From NCBI GenBank assembly GCA_911810475.1, contig OU461276.1, forward strand, positions 1,972,001 to 2,036,000: DNA of 64,000 bases, read 5' to 3'. The DNA is from Candidatus Celerinatantimonas neptuna. GTDB lineage: Bacteria > Pseudomonadota > Gammaproteobacteria > Enterobacterales > Celerinatantimonadaceae. A model generated the notes under the pieces. That model saw only the letters and a list, made by a program, of their open reading frames with translations. It did no database searches and was not told the origin of the DNA. This document shows positions 9,326-17,515 of the stretch, piece after piece. The position numbers and the translations under genes were made by a program. Each line of letters starts with the position of its first letter. Within the stretch, counting starts at the first letter, position 1.

Positions 9326-10520
9326 TAATGCGAAGGCCTTTTTCTTCCAGACCAATCGGTTGCAGAAATCGGTACTATTATCTGTCTTCCTGTTCACCAT
9401 CGTCACGCATATGTTGACCCCTTTTTGGGTCATCATTTTAACGAACCACCTTGACCAGTCACTGTATGTAGCTGGCCTGGTTGTCTCGTTAAAGGGAGTG
9501 TCCAATCGCGTCTTTTCGCTCTATGGTGGTTGGCTAGGAGATAGGATCAGCGCGTTCCACCTAATCTTGATCGCGCTGTTAATGAGAGCCGTTGCGCTGT
9601 TTGTGCTGTTCTACGACATCAATCTCTACACGGTAGTGCTTTGCTCGCAGATCATTGGTATCACAAGTGGCATGTTTCACCCGGTGGTAAGGAAAGCGCT
9701 GTATGCCAGTGTTAACGAGCGCATTGGGCTAGAAACACTGATCACTCTGCGGTTAATTGGCTTTAACGCGGCGGTCGCGATTGCACCGGTGCTGGGTGCG
9801 TACTTCTTGTTGGATTTCTCTGCAGTGGGCGCGTCGATTCTGGCGGCGATCTTAATTGCGTTAGTGCTCATGATGATCGCGATCAGGAGTCAGTTCGAGT
9901 CCGTGAACACGGCCAACAGCGTTCCCTCGATGGAGCGTCTGATCGGCACATACCATTCAATTAAGTCGATATTTCCATTTGCTTTTCTGTTTATGGTCTT
10001 ATATTCAACGTTACTGTTTACGTTCACAGACTATGTGGAAGGGACGGTCAACTCGCAATTTCTTGCCCTCTGTTTTTCGGTCAATGCCATAGTTGTGATT
10101 GTATTGCAAGGGGCGGCGAGCAAGATCCCTGAACATCGTATTCTTCCTCTGATCTACCTCTTTTTCAGTGGCTACTTTGTCCTTTTGTCGCTGTCGAGCA
10201 TCAGCACTAACATGGTGTTGATTTATGGCTTAGTGTTGATGTCAACGATCTCGGTCTCTCTGTCAGAAATCCTGTATAGCTTTAGATTTGAATACATGCT
10301 AACCAAACTAAGTGGCGGCTCTGCCTTAGCCTTCGGCGCGGCGAACTGCATCATGTTTCTACCGGCTTTGATCGCCAATTTGGTCGGCTCATTTGTGGTG
10401 ACTAAGTTTGACTATGTCACTTGGTGGGCAGCCCTCACGGCCATCTCCGTTGGTCTATCCCTGTATTTCATCCAAAAATCCATTTCACCTAACACAAGGA
10501 AAGTCAATTTTGAAAGGTAA
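9315..10520 (+). CDS. MFS efflux transporter
   Basis: 401 residues with about 12 hydrophobic segments. The MFS motif A between helices 2 and 3 appears as GGWLGDRI, and the first half continues with an alanine-rich helix pair (GFNAAVAIAPVLGAYFLL). It lies inside the operon between the ligase and the oxygenase, with 11-base overlaps at both ends, so it is most simply the exporter or self-resistance pump for the product. Staphylopine is also exported by an MFS protein (CntE), which is a parallel, not proof. Inner membrane. Confidence 0.85.
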   Translation: MLFDNAKAFFFQTNRLQKSVLLSVFLFTIVTHMLTPFWVIILTNHLDQSLYVAGLVVSLKGVSNRVFSLYGGWLGDRISAFHLILIALLMRAVALFVLFYDINLYTVVLCSQIIGITSGMFHPVVRKALYASVNERIGLETLITLRLIGFNAAVAIAPVLGAYFLLDFSAVGASILAAILIALVLMMIAIRSQFESVNTANSVPSMERLIGTYHSIKSIFPFAFLFMVLYSTLLFTFTDYVEGTVNSQFLALCFSVNAIVVIVLQGAASKIPEHRILPLIYLFFSGYFVLLSLSSISTNMVLIYGLVLMSTISVSLSEILYSFRFEYMLTKLSGGSALAFGAANCIMFLPALIANLVGSFVVTKFDYVTWWAALTAISVGLSLYFIQKSISPNTRKVNFER

Positions 10521-11349
10521 TTTTAGAGAAGAGTTGTGCGTTCTCAACTACATATCGAAGGACGACATTAAAACCGATCCCTTTCCGCATGTAATAAAGA
10601 AAAATCTGTTTCCCGAGCCTATTATCTCGGAGCTTGTGGCGACGAAGCCGAGCTGGGCGCATCTCGAGAAAATCCATGGTCCGTTGAATGGGCGGTGGCG
10701 CTATGGGCACACGCCGAAGCATTTCATCGACGATCCCGAGACCAGTCAGATCTGGTTAGATTTTCTCGCAACCAACTCGTCGCCCGAGTTCTATCGACGC
10801 TATATTCAACTGTTTGGGTCACTCGCGGTTGAGTACTCCCCCAACTACCGTGATTATGTCGACGTGCACCTCGACAGTGATTTCGGCCTAGATGGGTATG
10901 ACACGACGGTGGAGAAGAAGGTGGTCTTGGACGGCGGCTTCATTTGTTACCCGTGTAACCCGAACAATAATGTGCGCTTTTACCGAGGGCCACACCTTGA
11001 CCGGCCCTTCAAGCTTTACGCTGGGCTGCTGTATATCAAGGAAGAGGGGGATACTGCCAAAGGGGGAGGATTAGGGATCTACAAGTTCAAGGATGCGTCG
11101 ATCAAAATCTCGGAAGAAGACACGAAAAGACATGAAACCTTTGGTGATTTGTACGATTTTGAGATGAATGAAATGATTGAAGTGGACAGGCTGGAGTACG
11201 AGACCAACACTTTCATCTTCTATCCTCAAAATGCTTACGCGTTACATGGGGTACTGGAAAGAGAGCGTTCGAACCACATCCGCAGCATTGCGTTCATTAG
11301 CGCAGACGTAGCTAAGCCACACTATCGACTCTGCGAGGTCTATAAATAG
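10510..11349 (+). CDS. 2-oxoglutarate/Fe(II)-dependent oxygenase, TTG start
   Basis: 279 residues from a TTG at 10510 preceded by AAGGA at 8-base spacing. No ATG occurs before the catalytic core, and a longer upstream opening would run through the transporter gene. Typical entry sequence DPFPHVIKKNLFPE, then the jelly-roll core with iron ligands HLD in GPHLDRPFKLY, a distal His in YALHGVLER and the 2OG-anchoring Arg in NHIRSIAF. It resembles prolyl-4-hydroxylase-type small-molecule oxygenases. It would hydroxylate or otherwise oxidise the operon product, or a building block. Last gene of the operon; a hairpin follows. Confidence 0.8.
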   Translation: MKGNFREELCVLNYISKDDIKTDPFPHVIKKNLFPEPIISELVATKPSWAHLEKIHGPLNGRWRYGHTPKHFIDDPETSQIWLDFLATNSSPEFYRRYIQLFGSLAVEYSPNYRDYVDVHLDSDFGLDGYDTTVEKKVVLDGGFICYPCNPNNNVRFYRGPHLDRPFKLYAGLLYIKEEGDTAKGGGLGIYKFKDASIKISEEDTKRHETFGDLYDFEMNEMIEVDRLEYETNTFIFYPQNAYALHGVLERERSNHIRSIAFISADVAKPHYRLCEVYK

Positions 11350-11658
11350 ATCGAGGAAGTTTTATAATCCGTCAAGGCTGGGCTATTCTAGTCTTTTCTA
11401 TCGTAATTTGGCAGTCTAGAAGACTACAAGGGCGAGTGAATGTTCAGTTCCTCGCTTGCTTGTAGCTTTTGGAGAGAAACGGAGCCGGTTTAACTCAGCA
11501 AAATAAGTTCAGCAGTACGCAGGAATTGTCCCAGTAACACAACGCTGCGGTCAAAAAAATATGGGGACATTGACACTGGCACAGTTCTACGTTTCTGCAT
11601 CGCTCCTTTATTGAGTAGGCAAAGCATTCAATAAAGGAATCTTATCTGGGCAATCAGT
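11350..11658. other. Intergenic region after the operon
   Basis: Apart from the hairpin at 11424-11465 I see no gene. The composition falls back to AT-rich here. The phrase GGGGACATTGACACTGGC near 11562 looks repeat-like, but I could not tie it to a family. Confidence 0.4.
11424..11470 (+). terminator. Probable terminator of the opine/ATP-grasp operon
   Basis: CTACAAG with GCGAG pairs with CTCGC and CTTGTAG around an 18-base loop, followed by CTTTT. The stem is interrupted and the loop long, so confidence is modest. It is 75 bases after the last stop. Confidence 0.45.
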
Positions 11659-12054
11659 ATGATCAAAAACAAAGAGATGCAGGGAAAGCTCACTAAGTCT
11701 CTACTAGGAAGCTTGTCTTCAGATGGATACGGTATAGCTCATCGTAGTTGGCAAGACAACCGCCCCTATAGTGAAATTAAGTATCTTAATACTTTAAAAG
11801 AACGTAGCTCACCCTTTGTAATTCATTGATAAAAACTTACCTCAGGACCTGATCCGTGCATACTCTGGTTCTGACCTGACATTAGGAAAAGTTGGGCAAA
11901 CTCTGACAGAATTTACCCAGAGGAGAATCTCTCTAGCAAGAAAAGGGGCAGTTTTGAGTTCATTACGCAACTTGCGTTTCGCAAGCTGCGTAATAACAGT
12001 GAAAGACGCTTTGGGACATTACATGCTAGTCGGAAGTAAACATGTAGATGGATA
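11659..12054 (+). pseudogene. Unrecognised small protein split by a frameshift
   Basis: An ATG at 11659 opens 56 codons (MIKNKEMQGKLTKSLLG ... SSPFVIH) and stops at 11829. One base later the adjacent frame continues without a break as DKNLPQDLIRAYSGSDL, then TLGKVGQTLTEFTQRR and ITVKDALGHYMLVG, to a stop near 12054. The joined product would be about 130 residues. The PxLGxxL-like part is faintly like chorismate-lyase/UTRA folds, but I would not assign it. A 33-base near-perfect palindrome (11962-11994) lies in frame inside the second half and may be an inserted element. No clear ribosome site. Confidence 0.35.
11962..11994. repeat. Near-perfect palindrome
   Basis: Arms ATTACGCAACTTGCG and CGCAAGCTGCGTAAT with a TTT loop and one mismatch in 15. 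It has no downstream T-run on the plus strand, so it is not a clear terminator. It lies within a decayed reading frame, which fits a small mobile palindromic unit. Confidence 0.6.
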
Positions 12055-12080
12055 GAAATAAGCCTCGCATTCGCGAGGCT
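12055..12080 (-). terminator. Terminator of the small hypothetical gene
   Basis: Perfect 8-base stem AGCCTCGC/GCGAGGCT with ATTC loop (12061-12080). On the minus strand it is followed by TTATTTC, ten bases after the stop of the 95-residue gene. Confidence 0.65.
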
Positions 12081-12089
12081 CAATAATAT

Positions 12090-12377
12090 TTATTTGTAGT
12101 ACTGGTGACGTCTTTTCGAATTATGCTTCCAGCACTTAGCAACGTCATATACGTATGCAGGATAGTCATCCCAAGGATTAGCCAGTGATTTCCCTCTAGC
12201 CGCTCGCAGTTTGATTGGATACTCACGATACTCAATTTCATGAAGGAAAAAGTAACTCTTTTCCTGCTTAGTTGAAAAGTGCTTATGAGTTCCACTACGA
12301 ACACAAGGATACACATCCCATAGAAAACGCCCATCAGCCTTTATATGGCTTCGGTACTGTTGCTTTAGTTTTTTCAT
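12090..12377 (-). CDS. Hypothetical protein, 95 residues
   Basis: Starts at an ATG with a strong CTGGAGGG ribosome site five bases upstream, and is followed by a good terminator, so it is probably real. The product is basic and aromatic-rich (KKLKQQYRSHIK at the start, SYFFLHEIEYREYPIKLR in the middle, CWKHNSKRRHQYYK at the end), with no signal peptide or membrane segment. I do not recognise a family. It sits between a decayed frame and a tandem-repeat block, as cargo or phage-type small genes often do. An overlapping frame at 12080-12334 is its shadow. Confidence 0.6.
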   Translation of the reverse strand: MKKLKQQYRSHIKADGRFLWDVYPCVRSGTHKHFSTKQEKSYFFLHEIEYREYPIKLRAARGKSLANPWDDYPAYVYDVAKCWKHNSKRRHQYYK

Positions 12378-12836
12378 TTACCCTCCAGGTTTACATTACC
12401 TAGAAGGGGTCCTCCGCAAAGTAGTCCATTCGTCCACCTTTATGTACTCTCTTACTTAGTCTAGCAAATTAACGTTAGAGTCTGAAATCACAACCAAAGC
12501 TTATCAAGCAAAACATACTTCTTAAAACACTTCGGGGCATTTTTGATTTAAAAATGGCAGCAGTTAGACTACCATCTCAGCCATTTTAGTATGATACTTT
12601 AATACTCAGTATGAATCTTTATTACTTAGTATGAAACTTTATTCTACTCTCACAAATGCCTGTTGTCGGTGAGTTGCACCAATCATCGCGCTTTACAGCA
12701 TTATCAGCGCTTTGGCTGGCATTATTTGAAACCCAATTTGAAACACGCCATGACAGATTTTTATCAGCGAGTTTTCAGCTAGGGTGTGCTTATCCCACGT
12801 TCAGAATAAGTATAATTTGGTGAGGTATTAGGGGTT
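12378..12836. other. Repeat-bearing intergenic region with possible gene relic
   Basis: Contains an inverted repeat AAAATGGC/GCCATTTT (12551-12587), immediately followed by three 20-base direct repeats. From about 12655 to 12780 a plus frame reads HYQRFGWHYLKPNLKH then a short tail to a stop; this may be the end of a lost gene but I cannot name it. Confidence 0.45.
12588..12647 (+). repeat. Three tandem 20-bp repeats
   Basis: Units at 12588, 12608 and 12628 each begin AGTATGA and follow the consensus AGTATGAWWCTTTAWTACT. The period is exactly 20 with no gaps, which would put each unit about two helical turns apart. That spacing is typical of cooperative protein binding arrays. The next gene is a GNAT 190 bases away. 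Confidence 0.75.
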
Positions 12837-13271
12837 ATGGTAGATATCAAATTGCAGCCTGTTCAGCATGAAACGATGGATGAGTTGTTCGAGGTGTTTA
12901 AATGCTATATGCGCCCGGTACTTGAAGATGTATTGGGATGGGATGAAGCATTTCAGAAAGACGGGTTTTATTCTTACCTTCAACATGAGTGGTTTTACTG
13001 GATGACTCTGGATGATAGGCGTGTCGGGCTGGTATGTCATAAAATGACTGAAGATTCGGTTCATATCCATCTGCTGGTTGTGTTTAGCGAGCTGCAACGT
13101 CAGGGGCTGGCGACACAGGTGATGCGATATTTACGCGATAATGCACATCGGCGGTATTTGCCTTTAACACTAAGCTGTTTTAAAACGAACGAGCAGGCGC
13201 AGCTCTATCAAAAGCAGGGGTCTGTGGTGACCTCTCAAGATGAACATTTTTATAAGATGAGCTGTTTCTAA
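12837..13271 (+). CDS. GNAT-family N-acetyltransferase
   Basis: 144 residues. The acetyl-CoA-binding beta-4/alpha-3 motif is visible as VHIHLLVVFSELQRQGLATQ (the usual Q/RxxGxG/A turn is RQGLAT), followed by the C-terminal FKTNEQAQLYQKQG segment typical of the fold. It transfers an acetyl group from acetyl-CoA to an unknown amine. ATG start with GGGG eight bases or less upstream. It converges with the DUF2971 gene and stands alone. Confidence 0.8.
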   Translation: MVDIKLQPVQHETMDELFEVFKCYMRPVLEDVLGWDEAFQKDGFYSYLQHEWFYWMTLDDRRVGLVCHKMTEDSVHIHLLVVFSELQRQGLATQVMRYLRDNAHRRYLPLTLSCFKTNEQAQLYQKQGSVVTSQDEHFYKMSCF

Positions 13272-13318
13272 GCTGTGTTGATGTTCGATGGTTGAATTTT
13301 GTTCAAAATCAACATACC

Positions 13319-14155
13319 TTAGCAAGCTCGAAATGGGATCTGACTATCATCAATTCCCCGGGCTGGCGTCAGCCTGTGTTGTCTGAAAAATAAACGTAGT
13401 GAGTTAATCGATAGCGTGGAATCTGGGGTGGGTCCCAGATAGACATGATCCAGTGCCATGGGTTGCTCATGACTTGATAGAGCAAATTCTGTATAAGGTT
13501 TTAACATGGCACTGCCTTCGCGGAATTTAATACGGGGATCAAGTTCATGATGAATGACCGGTAAGATCACTCGCCATTCGTCCTCTTCACGAAAGGATGG
13601 ATGTTTGAGCAAAACAGCGAGTTTTAAAAGATCGGTCTCGATAGCCGCAAACAGTTCCTGCTCTGGGAGTTCCATCTGACAAACGGCATCGATAGCTTTT
13701 TCAACCAACTGCTTTTGTCGGGTCATATCATAAATACACCGGCCAATCTGGAAGTATTGGCTCTTTGCCCAGAGCCCAATATGTTCAGGATGAAAGCCTA
13801 AACTGACTCCTTTGCCAATGGTGCTATAGCCACGCCATTGACTGAGCAGGTTCCCATTCGCCCGAAATGAAGCGGCAAAGAGCATATGTCCCTGATTTAA
13901 CCGATGTGTTAACCATTGTCCGAAATGTTGTAGCAATGTGGCTTTGCTATCCCCGCGGGAAATTCGCAGGTCAATTGCATCGGTTAGCAGATCTAACGTA
14001 TGGTGAAGTTCTGCTGCATCGTTCATATAACGCACATCACTGGCCCACAAAACCTGCGAGCGCACGATGCCTAAAAGCCCGCTAAATGTAGTGTAGTGAT
14101 AAAGCGTCGACTGAGGTTGTTGGCTGAACAGAGTCTGGGTTAAATCTGAAAGCAT
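13319..14155 (-). CDS. DUF2971 family protein
   Basis: 278 residues. Opens with the DUF2971 signature LYHYTTFSGLLGIVRSQVLWASDVRYMND, here read as YHYT ... W.S.....ND, followed by FAASFRANGNLLSQWRGYS (family SFS....LSQWR.Y) and EDEWRVI. These proteins are widespread in bacteria, often near defence or phage genes, and their function is unknown; the fold is thought to be related to ADP-ribosyl transfer, which I cannot confirm. Good GGAGAG ribosome site at the 14155 start. No partner gene adjoins it. Confidence 0.85.
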   Translation of the reverse strand: MLSDLTQTLFSQQPQSTLYHYTTFSGLLGIVRSQVLWASDVRYMNDAAELHHTLDLLTDAIDLRISRGDSKATLLQHFGQWLTHRLNQGHMLFAASFRANGNLLSQWRGYSTIGKGVSLGFHPEHIGLWAKSQYFQIGRCIYDMTRQKQLVEKAIDAVCQMELPEQELFAAIETDLLKLAVLLKHPSFREEDEWRVILPVIHHELDPRIKFREGSAMLKPYTEFALSSHEQPMALDHVYLGPTPDSTLSINSLRLFFRQHRLTPARGIDDSQIPFRAC

Positions 14156-14375
14156 GGTGGCTCTCCTAAATAGGATTTTTTATTATATACATCTTTATTC
14201 GAAGTGTTTGGGTGCAATTGAGATAAATTGAATGGATTTTTTTGAAAAATATATGAGCGATGATTTAAGTCGAAGGTGAACGACGGTTATATCTGTATAC
14301 CCATTTGGAAATATCGACGATATTGTCGGGAATAAGAGCATCGTCATGGAATGAGTCAGATGATGCTCTGTCAGG

Positions 14376-14846
14376 TTAAATCAGTGTGATGGGGAACCGG
14401 GGCGATGATTTGATTTCTCGTAATGAAACATAAGAACTGATAACCGATATACCGGGCAATTGTCTTAGAACGTGTTCAACAAACCGACTGTAATCATCTA
14501 AATCTTTAGCGATGACTTGAAGCATAAAATCTGAATCTCCAGTTGTGTTATGGCAGCTCAGTACATTGTCGGCTGCATGAATGATTGACTCAAATTGTTT
14601 TGTGGTTTTTAGATCATGTTTAACACAGGTGATGTGAACAAATGCCAAAACCCCAAACCCGAGTTTTTGCCGGTTCATATTGGCCTGATAACCTTGAATA
14701 TACTGTTCTTCTTCCAGACGCTTAACTCGTCTCCAACAAGGGGACTCGCTTAATGCCAAATTGGCGGATAGTTTAGCATTGCTCAGTCGTCCATCACGTT
14801 GTAAACGATCCAAGATTGCGATATAGATTTTATCTAAGCTTTTCAT
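14376..14846 (-). CDS. Lrp/AsnC-family transcriptional regulator
   Basis: 156 residues. The N-terminal winged helix-turn-helix (ILDRLQRDGRLSNAKLSANL, then LSESPCWRRVKRLEEEQYI) is followed by the RAM/AsnC ligand-binding domain (VLSCHNTTGDSDFMLQVIAKDLDDY). These octameric regulators sense amino acids. It lies directly downstream of a broken LysE-type amino acid exporter on the same strand. Regulators of this class commonly control such exporters, so its natural target may be dead. Confidence 0.88.
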   Translation of the reverse strand: MKSLDKIYIAILDRLQRDGRLSNAKLSANLALSESPCWRRVKRLEEEQYIQGYQANMNRQKLGFGVLAFVHITCVKHDLKTTKQFESIIHAADNVLSCHNTTGDSDFMLQVIAKDLDDYSRFVEHVLRQLPGISVISSYVSLREIKSSPRFPITLI

Positions 14847-14909
14847 ATCATTTTGAATTCAGTGGGGTTGCTGGTAGTAGGTTACACAAAGTTGATTTAT
14901 ATATTCAAA

Positions 14910-15514
14910 TTAACTGATTGCGATAACCATGGCCACAACGAAAAACAAACAAGCGAACGTCCGGTTTTGATAAATGGCCCGGCGTTCAGAATTGATCAAA
15001 CAGGAAAGCCGTTGAGCTAAACTTGCATACCCAAGCATGACGATGATATCTGTTAGAATGAGTGTTATCCCCATGATCAAATACGCCGTTGTCTGAATAT
15101 GTGTGTTCGGGCCGATGAATTGTGTAAATAGGGTAATAAGCAAGATTGTTGCTTTCGGATTGGTCAGATTAATGAATGCGGCCTGCCAGAAATCTTGTCC
15201 ATGCTCGTGGGTAAGTTCTACGTCTTTATTTATGAAAATAGAGGGTTCTTTTTTCCATTTGTGGTAGCTAATCCATATCAGATATGAAATACATTTCCAT
15301 TTTACTAAATATACATGAGTTTTGACTAGGTTAAAATGGGCCCTGATCCGATGCCGACAACAATAATTTGGGCACAATATCCAAGTTGTAACCCAAATAC
15401 GGAACAATCTATGTTCCTCAGTAGAGAAGAAATAGCTTTGTGTGTCTTGCTATAAAATCTCCGTTTAGAGAAAGATTCTTGCGTCAGTCCTTGTATCTCT
15501 GTTACTGATTTCAT
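14910..15514 (-). pseudogene. LysE/RhtB-type amino acid exporter, multiple frameshifts
   Basis: The 3' half is intact in one frame and carries LysE-family sequence: SYLIWISYHKWKKEP, QDFWQAAFINLTNPKATILLITLFTQFI (family NPK motif) and a C-terminal helix. The 5' part is scattered over other frames (VTEIQGLTQESFSKR, ISSLLRNIDCSVFGLQLGYC). The NLSPGP-like N-terminal motif cannot be read at all. So at least two frameshifts separate the parts. The exporter is dead; the Lrp regulator next to it remains intact. Confidence 0.75.
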
Positions 15515-15561
15515 TGGCGGCTAAGAACAACATATTGAGTTAATGACTCGACGACCATTGA

Positions 15562-16398
15562 TCATAGCTGATGATATAACTTTAAAAATCGGGCAAAACG
15601 GGGTTTTCCATACCGGGTTCGTCCATTGTATCGGAACGTGATGATGCTTCCGACGGCGAGTGGGTGACGACGCATTTCATCGGTTAATCCGCTACCGATG
15701 GCAAAGGTTGTTCCGTCTTGGATTTTGACTTTAAATGCACCTACAAGCCCCTGGTACTTTCCATGACCGGGTAAATAGCCAATGATTGTCGCTTCATCGT
15801 CATGGAATGGTTTATATTTGAGCAGATGACCACTGCGCCCCGCCTGATAAAAAGAGTTTTTCAGATGCAGCACTAATCCCTCACCACCATGTGCAGTTAC
15901 CTCCTTTAGTGCTTGATCCAATGCTTGCCGGTCATTTAATGAATATTGTCTAAGAATGTGGATTGATGTCGGAAGTTGTTTTCGTAATTTCTGAAGGTTC
16001 TGATACCGGATATGAAACGGTGCAGGATCGGCAGGCAAATCAAAAACCATGTAATGTACGTTTTGCCAGTCGACATCGGTTGTCTGATCTCGTTCAAGTA
16101 AAGCTGCTATTTCACTGAAATGGTGATAATCAGTCCATAATTCCCCGTCGAGGGGATGATTGGGAAAATTCTGAATAAAGGTCTGAGGGGCTTGAATGGG
16201 GCGGCCATGCCGGGTCCATAGTTTGTGACCGTCCCAATAGGCACGGACACCATCATATTTTTCACTAATCAGATATTGGTTTACATCCTGATTCTGATAT
16301 TGCTCAGCCAGCTGGACGGGGATCGGGTGTGCAAAAGATAGCACCGGAAGCATTCCTGCTAAAGGAGTCAGAATGATAGGATTAAATTGAATAGGCAT
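15562..16398 (-). CDS. ligE: Secreted ATP-dependent DNA ligase (Lig E type)
   Basis: 278 residues with an N-terminal signal sequence (hydrophobic to about residue 23, FAHP near the cleavage site). Minimal ligase: motif I SEKYDGVRA with the adenylated Lys at residue 47, motif III YMVFDLP, motif IV GGEGLVLH, motif V LLKYKP, then an OB-fold (GLVGAFKVKIQDG ... RYGKPRFARFLK). Lig E enzymes occur in Vibrio, Haemophilus and Neisseria relatives. They act in the periplasm or outside the cell and have been tied to biofilm and DNA-uptake settings. It stands alone between transporter genes. The start has no strong ribosome site. Confidence 0.9.
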   Translation of the reverse strand: MPIQFNPIILTPLAGMLPVLSFAHPIPVQLAEQYQNQDVNQYLISEKYDGVRAYWDGHKLWTRHGRPIQAPQTFIQNFPNHPLDGELWTDYHHFSEIAALLERDQTTDVDWQNVHYMVFDLPADPAPFHIRYQNLQKLRKQLPTSIHILRQYSLNDRQALDQALKEVTAHGGEGLVLHLKNSFYQAGRSGHLLKYKPFHDDEATIIGYLPGHGKYQGLVGAFKVKIQDGTTFAIGSGLTDEMRRHPLAVGSIITFRYNGRTRYGKPRFARFLKLYHQL

Positions 16399-16450
16399 GT
16401 TTCATTTATTATTAATTTTATTATCAATAATAAATGAAAGTGTTTTAAAG

Positions 16451-17368
16451 TCAACCAGCTATCTGACTTTTAGAGCGTCGTATTGATGTTTTTCGGGTGC
16501 CATACTGCTGTATGATTAATCCTGCAATGATTAAAATCAGCCCGATATAAGTTGCCGGGGCTATCGGTTCCCCTAATAATTTGGCAATAAAATAGAGGGA
16601 CAAAAAAGGTGATATAAAAATCAGATTTGATATGCGAGCAGTTTTTTCTGTTTTTTTCAGAGCAATAATCCAACAGACGAATGTGATCCCCATTTCAAAA
16701 AAGCCGACATAAGCACTGCCTGCCCATCCTTGCCATCTGATGGAAGGAAAACCATCGAAGCTGAGGCAGCAGATCCAGGTAACCGGCAAACTGAGTAAGA
16801 AGCTTGCCAGTAGCGCTGCAACTGGTTCATCCTGACGGCGGCGATTGATAATCCAGTAACCTGACCAGAACAGAGTACTGAGCAGTGCAAGAGTGACACC
16901 CAAAGGACTTTGAAAGTGCAGTGTCAACAGGTCTCCTTTTGTAGCGATGACCACAGCTCCCAGATAACCGAATAACATGGCTCCGATATCATAACGGTGT
17001 AATTTATGACCAAGTATCGGTACTGCCATCAGGCTCAGGGTAATTGCCCACGTATAATTGAGTGGTTGAGCCTGTTGCGCCGGAAGCAAATCGTAAGCTT
17101 TGAACAGGATCAGGTAATAACCAAATGGATTGAGCAGCCCGAGTAAAAAATAGTAACGGCTGTGTGTTTTCAGATAATGCCAGGTCAGATGTAACTTTCC
17201 CTGAAAGAGAAGAATTACCATTAAAACCAGAGTTGAGTTAAAAGAGGCCAGAGCAACTAATTGCAAAGGACTTAAATAGCGTAAAGCGATTTTAAATGCA
17301 GTGGCAACAGTAGACCACATCAAAACAGCGGCGATGCCATAGATGTATGCTTGAGATTGAGATTTCAT
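16451..17368 (-). CDS. DMT-superfamily (EamA) transporter
   Basis: 305 residues with ten hydrophobic segments in two repeats of five, the EamA layout (first repeat opens GIAAVLMWSTVATAFKIALRYLSP, second LGVTLALLSTLFWSGYWI). The tail is basic (KTSIRRSKS), as usual for the cytoplasmic C-terminus. Such carriers export or import metabolites and amino acids; the substrate cannot be deduced. Neighbouring genes give no clue. Confidence 0.85.
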   Translation of the reverse strand: MKSQSQAYIYGIAAVLMWSTVATAFKIALRYLSPLQLVALASFNSTLVLMVILLFQGKLHLTWHYLKTHSRYYFLLGLLNPFGYYLILFKAYDLLPAQQAQPLNYTWAITLSLMAVPILGHKLHRYDIGAMLFGYLGAVVIATKGDLLTLHFQSPLGVTLALLSTLFWSGYWIINRRRQDEPVAALLASFLLSLPVTWICCLSFDGFPSIRWQGWAGSAYVGFFEMGITFVCWIIALKKTEKTARISNLIFISPFLSLYFIAKLLGEPIAPATYIGLILIIAGLIIQQYGTRKTSIRRSKSQIAG

Positions 17369-17515
17369 GGACTGGTCTTTTTACCCGACAGAAAAGCAGT
17401 CTAGCACCGGGAAAATCGATTTTCTATCCTTGTCACTGAAGGGGGTTTAATCGTGGGACAACAGGAAGCAGCTGACTATCCGTCATCAACAAATGGTCAG
17501 CTTAATAGTGATATT

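Noticed and set aside
10408..10509. Upstream extension of the oxygenase gene to an ATG at 10408
   Set aside because: It would overlap the transporter by over 100 bases and adds proline-rich non-family sequence. The TTG at 10510 has AAGGA and gives the same 11-base overlap as other junctions in the operon.
11350..12480. Integron cassette (attC-like) interpretation
   Set aside because: GTTRRRY-like core bases occur near 12468, but no paired L and R boxes or integrase were found.
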